Assembly: GCF_004519545.1 (NCBI RefSeq)
Contig: NZ_SDKM01000002.1
Location: 186,001 to 250,000 of the forward strand
DNA from: Nocardioides guangzhouensis
Lineage (GTDB): Bacteria; Actinomycetota; Actinomycetes; Propionibacteriales; Nocardioidaceae
Direction: 5' to 3'
Length of the DNA stretch: 64,000 nt
The notes under the pieces are model-generated. The model was given only the letters and a program-made list of their open reading frames with translations, made no database searches and had not been told where the DNA came from. The translations under genes were made by a program, and so were the position numbers. Below, in pieces: positions 54,268 to 63,151 of the stretch (the first letter of the stretch is position 1; every line of letters begins with the position of its first letter).

Positions 54268-56219
54268 CAGATCCGGACGCGCTCGTCCGGGTCCAGCCAG
54301 AGCCCGTCGCCCTCGGCGGTGCCGAACGCCTCGTGGAACTCGTCGAGGTTGCGCACGATGTTGGCGCGGAACTCCGGCGGGCTGTGCGGGTCGATCGTGA
54401 GGTACTGCTGCTCCTGCTCCGTGCGGCGCTTGGTCCGCCAGCAGTACGCCCAGTTCATGAACAGGCGTTGCGAGCCGGTCACGTCCTCGACGGTCGGGGC
54501 GGGCTCCTCGCCGAGCGAGATGAGGTAGGCCTTGTGGCCGATGGTCAGGCCGCCGAGGTCGCCGATGTTCTCGCCGACGGTCAGCGCGCCGTTGACGTGC
54601 TCGCCGGGGAGGTTGCGCGGCTCGAAGGCGTCGTACTGCTTGACCAGCGCGTTGTGCTTCACCTCGAACGCGGCCTTGTCGTCCGGCGTCCACCAGTCGT
54701 GCAGGTTGCCCTCGCCGTCGTACTGCGCGCCCTGGTCGTCGAAGCCGTGGCCGATCTCGTGGCCGATCACCGCGCCGATGCCGCCGTAGTTCTCGGCCGC
54801 GTCGCCCTCGGGGCTGAAGAACGGCTTCTGCAGGATGCCGGCCGGGAAGCAGATCTCGTTGGTGCCCGGGTTGTAGTAGGCGTTGACCGTCTGCGGCAGC
54901 ATGAACCACTCGTCACGGTCGACCGGCGAGCCGAGCTTCGCCAGCTGCCGGTCGGTCTCGAACGCCGACGCCGCGGCCACGTTGCCGATCAGGTCGCCCG
55001 GGGTGACGGTCAGGGTCGAGTAGTCGCGGAACTTCTCCGGGTAGCCGATCTTGGGCCGGAACTTGTCGAGCTTCTCGAACGCCCGCTGCTTGGTCTCCTC
55101 GGTCATCCATTCGAGGTGGGTGATCGAGTGGCGGTACGCCGCGAGCAGGTTGCCCACCAGCTCGTCCATCATCGCCTTGGAGGTCGGCGGGAAGTGCCGC
55201 GCGACGTACTCCCGGCCGACCGCCTCGCCGATCGCGCCCTCGACCAGCGCCACGCCCCGCTTCCAGCGCGCCCGCAGCTCCGGGGTGCCGTTGAGGGTGC
55301 GACCGTAGAAGTCGAAGTTGGTCTCGACGAACTCGTCGGTGAGGTACGGCGCGGACGAGCGCAGCACGCGCGTCAGCAGCCACTGCTTCCAGTCCTCGAT
55401 GTCGAACTCGGTGAGCACCGTCGAGAGGTGCGCGAAGTACGACGGCTGCCGCACGCAGACCTCGGCGATCGACTCCTCGGAGCCGCCGAGGTTGCGGACG
55501 TAGGCGCTCCAGTCGAACTCCGGCGCGAGCGCGCGCAGCTCGTCGGCGGTCATCAGGTTGTAGGTCTTCTGGACGTCACGGGTCTCGGCGCGTTCCCAGT
55601 GGCCCTCGGCCAGCCGGGTGTCCATCGCGAGCACCTTCTCCGCCGCGGTCTCCGCGTCGTCGCGGCCGGCCAGGCGGAGCAGGGCGACGAGGTAGGCGAC
55701 GTACTTCTCGCGGATCTCGGCGAACTTGTCCTCGCGGTAGTAGGACTCGTCGGGCAGGCCGAGCCCGCCCTGGACCAGGTGGAACAGGTAGCGGTCCGAC
55801 TGCCGGTCGTCGGTGCTGACGTAGGAGCCGAACAGCCCGTAGCCGCCGACCCGCTCCACCTCGGCGAGGAACGCAGCGAGGTCGCGGATGTCGCGCAGCC
55901 CCTCGAGGGCGTTGATCACCGGCTGGACCGGGCGGATGCCGAGCGCGTTGACCCGCTCCTCGTCCATGAAGGAGGAGTAGAGCGCCGCGATCTTGCCGGC
56001 CTCCGTGTCGACCGGGGGCTGCTCGGCTGCGAGCTCCTCGATGATGGCGCGCACCTGCTCCTCGGCGGTGTCCGCGAGCTGCACGAACGGCCCCCAGCTC
56101 GAGCGGTCGCTGGGGATCTCCGCCGTGTCGAGCCAGCGGCCGTTGACGTGGCCGAACAGGTCGTCCTGCGGGCGGATGTCGGGGTTCATGCCCTCACGGG
56201 CGTCGTCCAGGATGCTCAC
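54264..56219 (-). CDS. M13 family metallopeptidase (PepO/neprilysin type)
   Basis: The product is 651 aa from GTG 56219, 7 nt after a TAGCGT box; a longer reading from 56360 would add an unrelated Ala/Ser-rich stretch. The zinc site is VIGHEIGHGFDDQGAQYD (HExxH) and the third ligand is in GENIGDLGGLTIG, with NAYYNPGTNEICFPAGIL upstream. No signal peptide, so it is probably cytoplasmic, digesting oligopeptides. It is translationally coupled to the downstream ComB-like gene. Confidence 0.93.
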   Translation of the reverse strand: MSILDDAREGMNPDIRPQDDLFGHVNGRWLDTAEIPSDRSSWGPFVQLADTAEEQVRAIIEELAAEQPPVDTEAGKIAALYSSFMDEERVNALGIRPVQPVINALEGLRDIRDLAAFLAEVERVGGYGLFGSYVSTDDRQSDRYLFHLVQGGLGLPDESYYREDKFAEIREKYVAYLVALLRLAGRDDAETAAEKVLAMDTRLAEGHWERAETRDVQKTYNLMTADELRALAPEFDWSAYVRNLGGSEESIAEVCVRQPSYFAHLSTVLTEFDIEDWKQWLLTRVLRSSAPYLTDEFVETNFDFYGRTLNGTPELRARWKRGVALVEGAIGEAVGREYVARHFPPTSKAMMDELVGNLLAAYRHSITHLEWMTEETKQRAFEKLDKFRPKIGYPEKFRDYSTLTVTPGDLIGNVAAASAFETDRQLAKLGSPVDRDEWFMLPQTVNAYYNPGTNEICFPAGILQKPFFSPEGDAAENYGGIGAVIGHEIGHGFDDQGAQYDGEGNLHDWWTPDDKAAFEVKHNALVKQYDAFEPRNLPGEHVNGALTVGENIGDLGGLTIGHKAYLISLGEEPAPTVEDVTGSQRLFMNWAYCWRTKRRTEQEQQYLTIDPHSPPEFRANIVRNLDEFHEAFGTAEGDGLWLDPDERVRIW

Positions 56220-56226
56220 GCGGAGG

Positions 56227-56232
56227 ACGCTA
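56227..56232 (-). promoter_or_regulatory. Candidate -10 box (TAGCGT), leaderless peptidase start
   Basis: On the minus strand TAGCGT is 7 nt before the GTG at 56219. It helps choose this start over longer readings. Confidence 0.5.
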
Positions 56233-56244
56233 GCAACCTCCGGG

Positions 56245-58329
56245 TCAGGGGGCGAGGTCGCGGTACGCCTCGGCGAGCACGCCGATCCCGGACTTCTCTC
56301 GCTCGCGGTAGCCGGTGCTGTTCCAGTCCGGCCAGCGGACGTCGAGGCTATCGGCGGCACCGTCGGCGTCGAAGGCGAGGTGGATGCCGGCCACCCGCAC
56401 GCGCGCGGCGGGCTCCCCCTCGCCGAGCGCGACGTGGCTGGACGGGTCGGCGAACCCGAGCATCGACCACGGCACCCGCAGCCGGATCACCTTCCGTTGC
56501 TCGTCCACCTGCCAGGTCGCCATCGAGTCGTAGGCGCCGGACTTCGGGTCCCACGGGCCGCGGACCAGGTCGCCGACGTCCTGGTACTCCGCCGGGAGGG
56601 TCCGGCCGCCCTGGAGGTGTCGGCGGTTCGTGATCAGCCGGTAGAGGTGCCAGTCCTTGGTCGCGTCCGGGTGGTAGGGACGCACCGTGGTGTCGAGGCG
56701 GAGGGGGTCGAGGTCCTTGCGCACCTCGAGGGTCGCCGTTCCCGTGCCGCCGTCCGTGGTCCGGTCGACGGTGACCCGGTAGTCGGCCTTCTCCGGGCCC
56801 GGCAGGACGTCGGCGTCGATCCGCAGGGTGTCCGGGAGCGCGTCGCGGAAGGTCGCCTCGACGTGGACGTACGACGCGTCCGCCCAGCTGTAGAGGTACT
56901 CGTAAGGGCCGGACGCCGGCGACGTCTCCACCGGGGCGTCCGCGATCGGTCCGGGGTCGGTCGCGACCAGCCCGAACCACTGCTCGTTCGTCAGCGGGTC
57001 GTGCCAGAGCTGACGGCGCTCGGCGTCCTGGTGCTCCATGGTGTTCCAGGTGCGCTTGAACCACTCGTCCGTCCAGGCGAAGACGAAGGCGCCGCTGATG
57101 CCCTTGTCCTCCATCATCCGCATCATGTCCGCGTCCATGGCCATCGCCTCCTGCTCGGAGTGCGCGCCCTGGTCGCGACCGTTGGTGCCGACGTGGGCGG
57201 ACCCGAGCGACGACGGCACCCCGAACTCGGTCACCAGCAGCGGCATGTGGTCGGCGACGTGCTCCTTCAGCGCCATCAGGTAGCCGGCGTACGGGTCCTT
57301 CCGACCCTTCCACTCCTCGTCCTGGAGCCCGGGCTCGTAGCGCTGGAAGTCCGGGTAGTAGGGGTAGGCGTGGAAGCTGGCGAAGGTGCCCCCGGGCCAG
57401 GCGTGGGTGGGCAGGACGTGGGTGGCGTCGACCCCGGCCAGGTCCTCCTCGGCCAGCGGCTCCTCGGGGTGCTCGAGCGGGTCGGCGGTCGGCCAGTTGG
57501 TCAGCGCGATCGGGGCGGACGTGCCGCGCTCGGCCTCCAGCGCGGCCAGGTCGTCCATGTGGCCGGCGATCCAGCGCTCGGTGGCGCTGGCTCCGTCGGT
57601 GGCGGCGAAGTAGCGGCCGGGCGCGTAGGGGCGGTCGGCCTCGGCCCGGTCGGTCCGCACCACGCCCCACGGGTCCCACTCGACGCCGACGATCCAGGAC
57701 AGCAGCCATCGCGACACGTCGCTGGTGTAGCTGCCGCTGGCCTGGCCGGGGGTGGGCCTGCGTTCCAGGTCGCCGTGCACGGCCCCGGAGACGTTGGCGA
57801 TCTCGCCGGCGAACGCCTCGTCGATGTCGCGGTCGTAGAGGCTGCGGCCGGGCTCGACGTACTCCTCGTTCGGGAGGTAGGCGCCCTGGACGAGGTAGAG
57901 CGGCGCCTCGGGGTGTGCCTCGTTGTAGCGGGCAAGCTCGTCGTAGAAGGCGGGCGGGTGCAGGGTGTAGACACGCACCACCCGGATCCCGAGGCCGCCC
58001 ATCTCGTCCAGCCAGCGGCGGTAGTGGTCGGCCGTGATGGTGTTGATCTCGCCGGGCTGGTGCAGCGGGGTCGTGCTGCCGAGGTTCACCCCGGGCAGGA
58101 AGGTCTTGTCGCCGGAGGCGGTGTGCAGCCGGAACCCGTCGGCGTCGCTCTGGGCCAGGACCGCGAGCCCGCCCACCGTCGCGGGCGCCGGGGTCCAGTC
58201 GGTGCCGGCGGCCCGCTCACGGTCGCCGCCTCCGTCGTCCGAGCCGCTGCAGCCGACCAGGGCGGGCACGGCGATCACGGCCGAGCAGGCCAGCAGCGCC
58301 CAGCGGCGTCGTGATCCCCGAGACCTCAC
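56245..58329 (-). CDS. Glycoside hydrolase-like (TIM barrel) lipoprotein
   Basis: The product is 694 aa from a GTG 7 nt after TACCCT. A lipobox (ALVGC, Cys27) anchors it. Residues 75-440 read as a beta/alpha-barrel glycosidase related to GH2/GH5-type enzymes (FLPGVNLGSTTPLHQPGE, HYRRWLDEMGGLGIRVVRVYTLHPPAFYDEL, ITWNPT-like ALTNWPTADPLEH). The MPLLVTEFGVPSS segment holds a likely nucleophile Glu, and IVGVEWDPWGV a possible partner. The C-terminal part is beta-rich and unassigned. The substrate is unknown. Confidence 0.7.
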   Translation of the reverse strand: MRSRGSRRRWALLACSAVIAVPALVGCSGSDDGGGDRERAAGTDWTPAPATVGGLAVLAQSDADGFRLHTASGDKTFLPGVNLGSTTPLHQPGEINTITADHYRRWLDEMGGLGIRVVRVYTLHPPAFYDELARYNEAHPEAPLYLVQGAYLPNEEYVEPGRSLYDRDIDEAFAGEIANVSGAVHGDLERRPTPGQASGSYTSDVSRWLLSWIVGVEWDPWGVVRTDRAEADRPYAPGRYFAATDGASATERWIAGHMDDLAALEAERGTSAPIALTNWPTADPLEHPEEPLAEEDLAGVDATHVLPTHAWPGGTFASFHAYPYYPDFQRYEPGLQDEEWKGRKDPYAGYLMALKEHVADHMPLLVTEFGVPSSLGSAHVGTNGRDQGAHSEQEAMAMDADMMRMMEDKGISGAFVFAWTDEWFKRTWNTMEHQDAERRQLWHDPLTNEQWFGLVATDPGPIADAPVETSPASGPYEYLYSWADASYVHVEATFRDALPDTLRIDADVLPGPEKADYRVTVDRTTDGGTGTATLEVRKDLDPLRLDTTVRPYHPDATKDWHLYRLITNRRHLQGGRTLPAEYQDVGDLVRGPWDPKSGAYDSMATWQVDEQRKVIRLRVPWSMLGFADPSSHVALGEGEPAARVRVAGIHLAFDADGAADSLDVRWPDWNSTGYREREKSGIGVLAEAYRDLAP

Positions 58330-58336
58330 GGGGCCA

Positions 58337-58342
58337 AGGGTA
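58337..58342 (-). promoter_or_regulatory. Candidate -10 box (TACCCT), leaderless start
   Basis: On the minus strand TACCCT lies 7 nt before the GTG at 58329. Confidence 0.5.
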
Positions 58343-58392
58343 CGAGCGGGACGGACGGGACCCCCGGGTTTTCGGGCCGTCCGCGCTGAGAC

Positions 58393-59358
58393 TCAGCGCA
58401 CACGCAGCACCGTCTTGCCCAGCGTTCGCCGGGCGTCCATGTCGGCCAGGGCCTGCCCGATCCCGGCGAGGTCGTACGTCGCGCCGATCGGCGGGCGGAT
58501 CGCACCGGAGGCGAACAGCGGGCCGAGCGCCTTCCACTGCTCGCGCATGTACGTGGGGCGGGTCATCGCCCAGGCCCCCCAACCGACGCCGCGCACGTCG
58601 ATGTTGTTGAGCAGCAGCCGGTTGACCTTGACCTCGGGGATGCCCTGGCCGCCGGCGAAGCCGACCACCAGCAGCCGCCCGCCGCCGGCCAGGCAGCGCA
58701 GCGAGTCGGTGAACGCGTCGCCGCCGACGACGTCCACGACGACGTCGACCCCGCGGCCGCCGGTCAGCCCGCCGACGGCGTCCTTGAACCCGTCGAGCAG
58801 GACCACGTCGTCGGCCCCCGCCTGCCGGGCGAACGCCGCCTTCTCCTCGGTGGAGACCACGCCGATGGTGCGGGCGCCGAGCCCACGGGCGACCTGCAGG
58901 GTGGCGGTGCCGACGCCGCCGGCCGCGCCGTGCACCAGCACGGTCTCGCCGTCGCGGAGCCCGCCGCGCTCCACCAGAGCGAACTGCGCGGTCAGGTAGT
59001 TCATCGGCAGCGCCGCGCCCTCGTCGTACGACAGGTCGTCCGGGAGAGGGAACGTGAACGCCGCGGGCACCGCCACCCGCTCGGCGGCGGCGCCGTGGGC
59101 GAGCACGCCGGCCACTCGCTGACCGGCCGTGAAGCCGTGCGCGTCCGCGACGACGGTGCCGGCGAGGTCGACGCCGAGCGTGAACGGCAGGTCCGGCTTG
59201 AGCTGGTACTCGCCCCTGCTCAGCAGGAGGTCCGGGAACGAGACGCCGACCCGGTGCACGTCGACCAGCACGTCGTACGGTCCGGGCTCCGGCTCCGGGA
59301 CGTCGCGGACCTCGATCGCGGAGGGGCCGTCGAGGCGGGTCACCTGGGCTGCGCGCAT
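58393..59358 (-). CDS. NADPH:quinone oxidoreductase (zeta-crystallin-like MDR)
   Basis: The product is 321 aa. Medium-chain reductase motifs: VDVHRVGVSFPDLLLSRGEY, LPFTLGVDLAGTVV, the NADPH loop VLVHGAAGGVGTATLQVARGLGARTIGV and GVDVVVDVVGGDAFTDSLRCL. It lacks the zinc ligands of alcohol dehydrogenases, as expected for quinone reductases. Probably reduces quinones or enones. The start follows TAGGGT by 7 nt, and a repeat array ends next to that box. Confidence 0.92.
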   Translation of the reverse strand: MRAAQVTRLDGPSAIEVRDVPEPEPGPYDVLVDVHRVGVSFPDLLLSRGEYQLKPDLPFTLGVDLAGTVVADAHGFTAGQRVAGVLAHGAAAERVAVPAAFTFPLPDDLSYDEGAALPMNYLTAQFALVERGGLRDGETVLVHGAAGGVGTATLQVARGLGARTIGVVSTEEKAAFARQAGADDVVLLDGFKDAVGGLTGGRGVDVVVDVVGGDAFTDSLRCLAGGGRLLVVGFAGGQGIPEVKVNRLLLNNIDVRGVGWGAWAMTRPTYMREQWKALGPLFASGAIRPPIGATYDLAGIGQALADMDARRTLGKTVLRVR

Positions 59359-59365
59359 GTCCGCG

Positions 59366-59371
59366 ACCCTA
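59366..59371 (-). promoter_or_regulatory. Candidate -10 box (TAGGGT), leaderless start
   Basis: On the minus strand TAGGGT lies 7 nt before the ATG at 59358, 8 nt from the repeat array. Confidence 0.5.
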
Positions 59372-59378
59372 GCCACCC

Positions 59379-59540
59379 CGTCGAGTCGCGCCTCCCTGCC
59401 CGTCGAGTCGCGCCTCCCTGCCCGTCGAGTCGCGCCTCCCTGCCCGTGTCCCAGCGAGGCGCTATTCGATCCCAAGCGAGGCGCCACTCACGGCCCAGCG
59501 AGGCGCGACTGAAGGCCCAGCGGGGCGCAACTCAACGGGA
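59379..59540. repeat. Array of inverted and direct repeats upstream of the quinone reductase gene
   Basis: Three exact 22-bp units (59379-59400, 59401-59422, 59423-59444; CGTCGAGTCGCGCCTCCCTG core) are followed by four diverged units of about 22 bp with a CCAGCGAGGCGC core in opposite orientation. The two sets are partly complementary, so long imperfect hairpins are possible. It fills the gap between SDR and quinone reductase genes. Confidence 0.75.
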
Positions 59541-60362
59541 TCAGCCGCGCAGCCTCCGGGCGGTGGAGCGCTGCTGCCGGCGGGCCACGCGAGCGACGAG
59601 CGGAGCCCCGCGCATCGCCAGCCCCGGGGTCAGGTCGAAGAGCCGGGCCTGCGCACCGCGCCACCGCGGGAGCGCCACCGCCGGGCGTGGCCGCTCCACC
59701 ACCTGCTCGACCAGGTCGGCCACCTCAGAGGGCTGGAGCAGCTTGCCGGAGAAGGACATCGCGGCACCCGGGTCGTCGAGCTTGTCGTGCAGCATCGGGG
59801 TCCACATGCCGTCGGGGCAGACGCAGCTGATGTGGATGTCGTCGAGGCCGGCGACGCGCAGGTCGGCCAGGGTCGACAGGGACAGGCCCATGACCGCGTG
59901 CTTGCTGGCGGCGTACACCGCCTCGCCCGGGACCGGCGCCAGGCCGGCGAGCGAGACGATGTTGAGCACGTGGCCGCGGCCGGCCGGGCGCATGAGGTCG
60001 AGCGCGGCCATGGTGCCGTGCAGGGTGCCGAGCGCGTTCACGTCGAACATCAATCGCCGCTGCTCGTCTGTGGTCTCCCAGACCGGGCCGGTGAACAGCA
60101 CGCCCGCGTTGTTCACCCACAGGTCGAGCGAGCCGGCCCACTCCTGGGTCAGCCGCGCGGCCTCCCGGCAGGCGTCCTGGTCGCGTACGTCGAGCGCGGA
60201 GGCGAAGGCGTCCGAGCCGATCTCCTCCGCGGCCCGGGACGCCAGGGCGGCGTCCACGTCGGTGACGTGCACGGTGTAGCCGCGCCGGGCCAGCCGGTCG
60301 GCGATCTCGCGGCCGAGGCCCTGGCCGGCCCCGGTGACCAGGGCGCCCGGTCGGCCGGTCAC
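59541..60362 (-). CDS. Short-chain dehydrogenase/reductase (SDR)
   Basis: The product is 273 aa from a GTG overlapping the flavin monooxygenase stop by 4 nt. Signatures: ALVTGAGQGLGREIADRLARRG (cofactor TGxxxGxG), WVNNAGVLFTG (NNAG), and YAASKHAVMGLS (catalytic Tyr-xxx-Lys) with the Ser in NIVSLAG. Together with the FMO, it may process ketones or alcohols in one pathway. Confidence 0.9.
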   Translation of the reverse strand: MTGRPGALVTGAGQGLGREIADRLARRGYTVHVTDVDAALASRAAEEIGSDAFASALDVRDQDACREAARLTQEWAGSLDLWVNNAGVLFTGPVWETTDEQRRLMFDVNALGTLHGTMAALDLMRPAGRGHVLNIVSLAGLAPVPGEAVYAASKHAVMGLSLSTLADLRVAGLDDIHISCVCPDGMWTPMLHDKLDDPGAAMSFSGKLLQPSEVADLVEQVVERPRPAVALPRWRGAQARLFDLTPGLAMRGAPLVARVARRQQRSTARRLRG

Positions 60363-61765
60363 CGGAGGGCTCCGGCGGCCGGCGCCGCGGTGCGCCGCTC
60401 CTGGGCCCGGCGGGCGCCGCGCTTGCGCTCCCGCCCCAGGTCCCAGAGGTAGCGGTCGAAGTCGACCTCCATGGTGTGCCGCTCGGACTCGTAGAACCGC
60501 CGCTTGTTGCGCTGGTGGTCGGCCCGCGTCCGGGAGCGGACCTCGGCCTGGTCGGGGAGGGCATAGCGGCCGGTGAGGATCTCGGCTGCCCACTGCGACT
60601 GCGCCTCGGCGATCGGCATCACCGCCCCCACCGGCTGCGCCAGCCCGATGAACCAGAGCCCGGGCAGGTCCGGGTGCACCATCCGCTTCCACAGCGGCAG
60701 GTCGTTGTCCTGCGGGTCGACCAGCGCCCGGTCGAGGAACGGGAAGGTCACGCGGTAGCCGGTCGCCCACACGATCAGGTCGGCCGGGGACTCGGTGCCG
60801 TCGGCGAAGTGGACGGTACGGCGGTCGAGCCGGTCGATCGCCGGGCGCGGTGTGATCTTGCCTTCCTTGACCAGGTCCCGGAACCGCACCGACTGCACCG
60901 GGTGCGACTGCCCGGGCCGGTGGTCGGGCTTCGGCACCCCGTGCTTCGAGACGTCACCGGACAGGAACGCGCCGAGCTCGAACTTGGCCCGGATCACCCA
61001 CCACGGCATCCAGCTGGGCAGTCCGACCTGGTCGGACGGCCGGCCCAACAGGTGCTTCTGCAGCACCCACTGGCCGCGGCGCACCGAGATCGTCGACGAC
61101 CGCGCGACACGCGCCGCCTCGACCGAGATGTCCAGCGCCGAGTTGCCCATGCCGACCACGACCACGTGCCGGCCGCGCAGGTCGTCGGCGGAGCGGTAGT
61201 CGTGGGCGTGCATCTGCTCGCCCCCGAACTCGCCCGGGTACGCCGGCTCCGGCCAGCGCGCGTCCCAGTGGTGGCCGTTGGCGACCAGCACGGCGTCGTA
61301 CTCGCGGACCACGAGGCCGGCCGGGCCGGAGGTCCGCACGATCCAGGTGCCGGTCGCGGACCGGGTCACCGCCTCGACCTTCGTGTTGAACGTGATCGTG
61401 TCCCGGAACCCGAAGTGGTCGACGTACGCCTCGAAGTAGTCGCGCACCTGGTGGTGCATCGCGTAGTCGGGGTAGTCCTCCGGCATCGGGAAGTCGGAGA
61501 AGGCCATCCGCGGGCACGAGGTGTTGATCTCGAGCGTCTCGTAGCAGGCGGACTGCCCGTTGGGGTTCTCGTAGACCCAGTTGCCGCCCACCACCGGGCC
61601 CTGCTCGAAGCAGTCGAAGGGCACCCCGGCGAGGTAGAGCGCCTTGGCCGCGGCCAGGCCAGAGGAGCCGGCGCCGATGACGCAGGCGCGGGGCAGGGTG
61701 GTGTCGACCGGGACGGGGCTCGTGACCGCGGGTGCGAGGTCCCGGGGCTTGACCATGTATGCCAC
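60359..61765 (-). CDS. Flavin-containing monooxygenase (FMO/BVMO-like)
   Basis: The product is 468 aa from GTG 61765. FAD loop CVIGAGSSGLAAAKALYLAG, NADPH loop VVVVGMGNSALDISVEAARVA, and the FMO fingerprint FGGEQMHAHDYRS (FxGxxxHxxxY) are visible. The C-terminal GLAQPVGAVMPIAEAQSQWAAEIL is also typical. It oxidises nitrogen, sulfur or ketone substrates. The SDR gene is translationally coupled downstream. A CAGGAT hexamer lies 7 nt before the GTG. Confidence 0.92.
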   Translation of the reverse strand: MAYMVKPRDLAPAVTSPVPVDTTLPRACVIGAGSSGLAAAKALYLAGVPFDCFEQGPVVGGNWVYENPNGQSACYETLEINTSCPRMAFSDFPMPEDYPDYAMHHQVRDYFEAYVDHFGFRDTITFNTKVEAVTRSATGTWIVRTSGPAGLVVREYDAVLVANGHHWDARWPEPAYPGEFGGEQMHAHDYRSADDLRGRHVVVVGMGNSALDISVEAARVARSSTISVRRGQWVLQKHLLGRPSDQVGLPSWMPWWVIRAKFELGAFLSGDVSKHGVPKPDHRPGQSHPVQSVRFRDLVKEGKITPRPAIDRLDRRTVHFADGTESPADLIVWATGYRVTFPFLDRALVDPQDNDLPLWKRMVHPDLPGLWFIGLAQPVGAVMPIAEAQSQWAAEILTGRYALPDQAEVRSRTRADHQRNKRRFYESERHTMEVDFDRYLWDLGRERKRGARRAQERRTAAPAAGALR

Positions 61766-61834
61766 GGCGTCGATCCTGCCTTGCGCCCGGGCACGGTGCC
61801 CAGCGAGGGTCCGGATCGTGTCCGACCGCTCCGG

Positions 61835-63094
61835 TCAGCCGACCTCGACCAGCGCGTTCATCTCGAAGTGCATCGGGTCGGTCCACCGCCAGTCGCCGCC
61901 CCACGCGAAGCCCCAGCGCTTGAAGATCGCGACCACGGTGCGGTCCATCTCGCCGACCGTGCCGCGCTGGTTGCCGGGCACGTTGAGGTCGAGGGCGATG
62001 CCGAAGGCATGGTTGGACAGCGAGGTGGTGCCGGCGATGAAGCGCGGGTAGTAGCAGCCGGCGAACTCGCCCGGGTGGATCCGGTCGGCGAGGCCGGCGT
62101 CGACGACGTCGGTCAGCGCCGCCCGCAGCTGCGGCAGCATCACCTTGTGGCAGGTGACCGCACCGAGGATCGGCACCTGCTCGGTGCGGATGTTGGCGGC
62201 CACCCACGAGGGGTCGGGGGAGATCCGGTTGCCGCCGGCCAGCCGGTAGGAGAAGGACCCGATCGCGCGGGCCACCGAACCGCCCGTCGGGATCGCGGTC
62301 TGCGCGGCGTCCGGGTCGAGGCCGTAGCGGGTGACCGCGTCGAGCAGCTGGATGGACGGCTCGCCCCCGATGATCTCCTGCACCCGGCCGCGCACCGACT
62401 GCGGGCTGCGGATGCCGGTGGAGACCAGCAGCCCGTTGCCCTCGACCATGCCGAGGTCCTCGCCCCACCGCTTGTTGACCACGACGTCGATGCCGGGCAC
62501 CTGCTCGGCGTACGAGCCGATGTGCACCTTCGGTGCCGTCTTGTCGTTGCCGAGCTGGACGTAGGCGCCCTTCTGCTGGAGCCGCCGGCCGAGCTTCTGG
62601 GGGATCGAGAGCTCGCCGCCGGCGACGCGTGCCCAGATGTCCTCGTGCTGCGCCGTGGCCGCCACGTTGAAGCGGCGGTACGACGCGGGGTCGACCGCGG
62701 CCACCGTCAGCGCGCGGTTCTCCACGCTCACCTGGGCGACGTCGAGCCGCTCGACCGCGGCCACGCCGCGCAGTCCGCGGATCCGCTGGACCACGTCGTC
62801 CGAGAGCGGACGCCGGCTGGAGACCAGCATGTCGGCCGGGTAGAGACGGCCGTCGAGCTTGCCCGGTGGGTCGACCGCGTGGTCGGGGTCGGCGACGGTG
62901 GCGCCGGGCTGCGGGTCGCCCGACCGGGAGGCGGTGGCCGGAGAGGACGGGTCGGCGTCCGGCTCGGCACCGGCGCCGTCACCGCAGGCGGCGAGCAGCA
63001 GGAGCGGGACCAGCGCCCCGGCGGCGACCAGCGCACGCCGCGGTCGCCTGCCCGCGGGTCCGCGTGCCGGCGTCCCGAGTGCCCCGATGCCCAT
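61835..63094 (-). CDS. Lipoprotein with C-terminal M15 (VanY-type) peptidase domain
   Basis: The product is 419 aa from ATG 63094, with GGAGGG 6-7 nt upstream. A lipobox (LLAACGDG, Cys37) indicates anchoring. An unfamiliar N-terminal region (about 60-290) has phrases like RLYPADMLVSSRRPLSDDVVQRIRGL. The last ~110 residues carry the M15 zinc motif SLSNHAFGIALDLN and WRWTDPMHFEM. It should cleave D-Ala-D-Ala or the peptide stem of peptidoglycan. The fusion to a long N-terminal part is unusual. Confidence 0.82.
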   Translation of the reverse strand: MGIGALGTPARGPAGRRPRRALVAAGALVPLLLLAACGDGAGAEPDADPSSPATASRSGDPQPGATVADPDHAVDPPGKLDGRLYPADMLVSSRRPLSDDVVQRIRGLRGVAAVERLDVAQVSVENRALTVAAVDPASYRRFNVAATAQHEDIWARVAGGELSIPQKLGRRLQQKGAYVQLGNDKTAPKVHIGSYAEQVPGIDVVVNKRWGEDLGMVEGNGLLVSTGIRSPQSVRGRVQEIIGGEPSIQLLDAVTRYGLDPDAAQTAIPTGGSVARAIGSFSYRLAGGNRISPDPSWVAANIRTEQVPILGAVTCHKVMLPQLRAALTDVVDAGLADRIHPGEFAGCYYPRFIAGTTSLSNHAFGIALDLNVPGNQRGTVGEMDRTVVAIFKRWGFAWGGDWRWTDPMHFEMNALVEVG

Positions 63095-63151
63095 GGCGCT
63101 CCCTCCCCCCGCGGCCATGGTAGATCCCCGCCCCCCAGCCGGGTCGCGCGG

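Noticed and set aside
59379..59540. Possible CRISPR array
   Set aside because: Units are contiguous without unique spacers, vary in orientation, and no cas gene is near.
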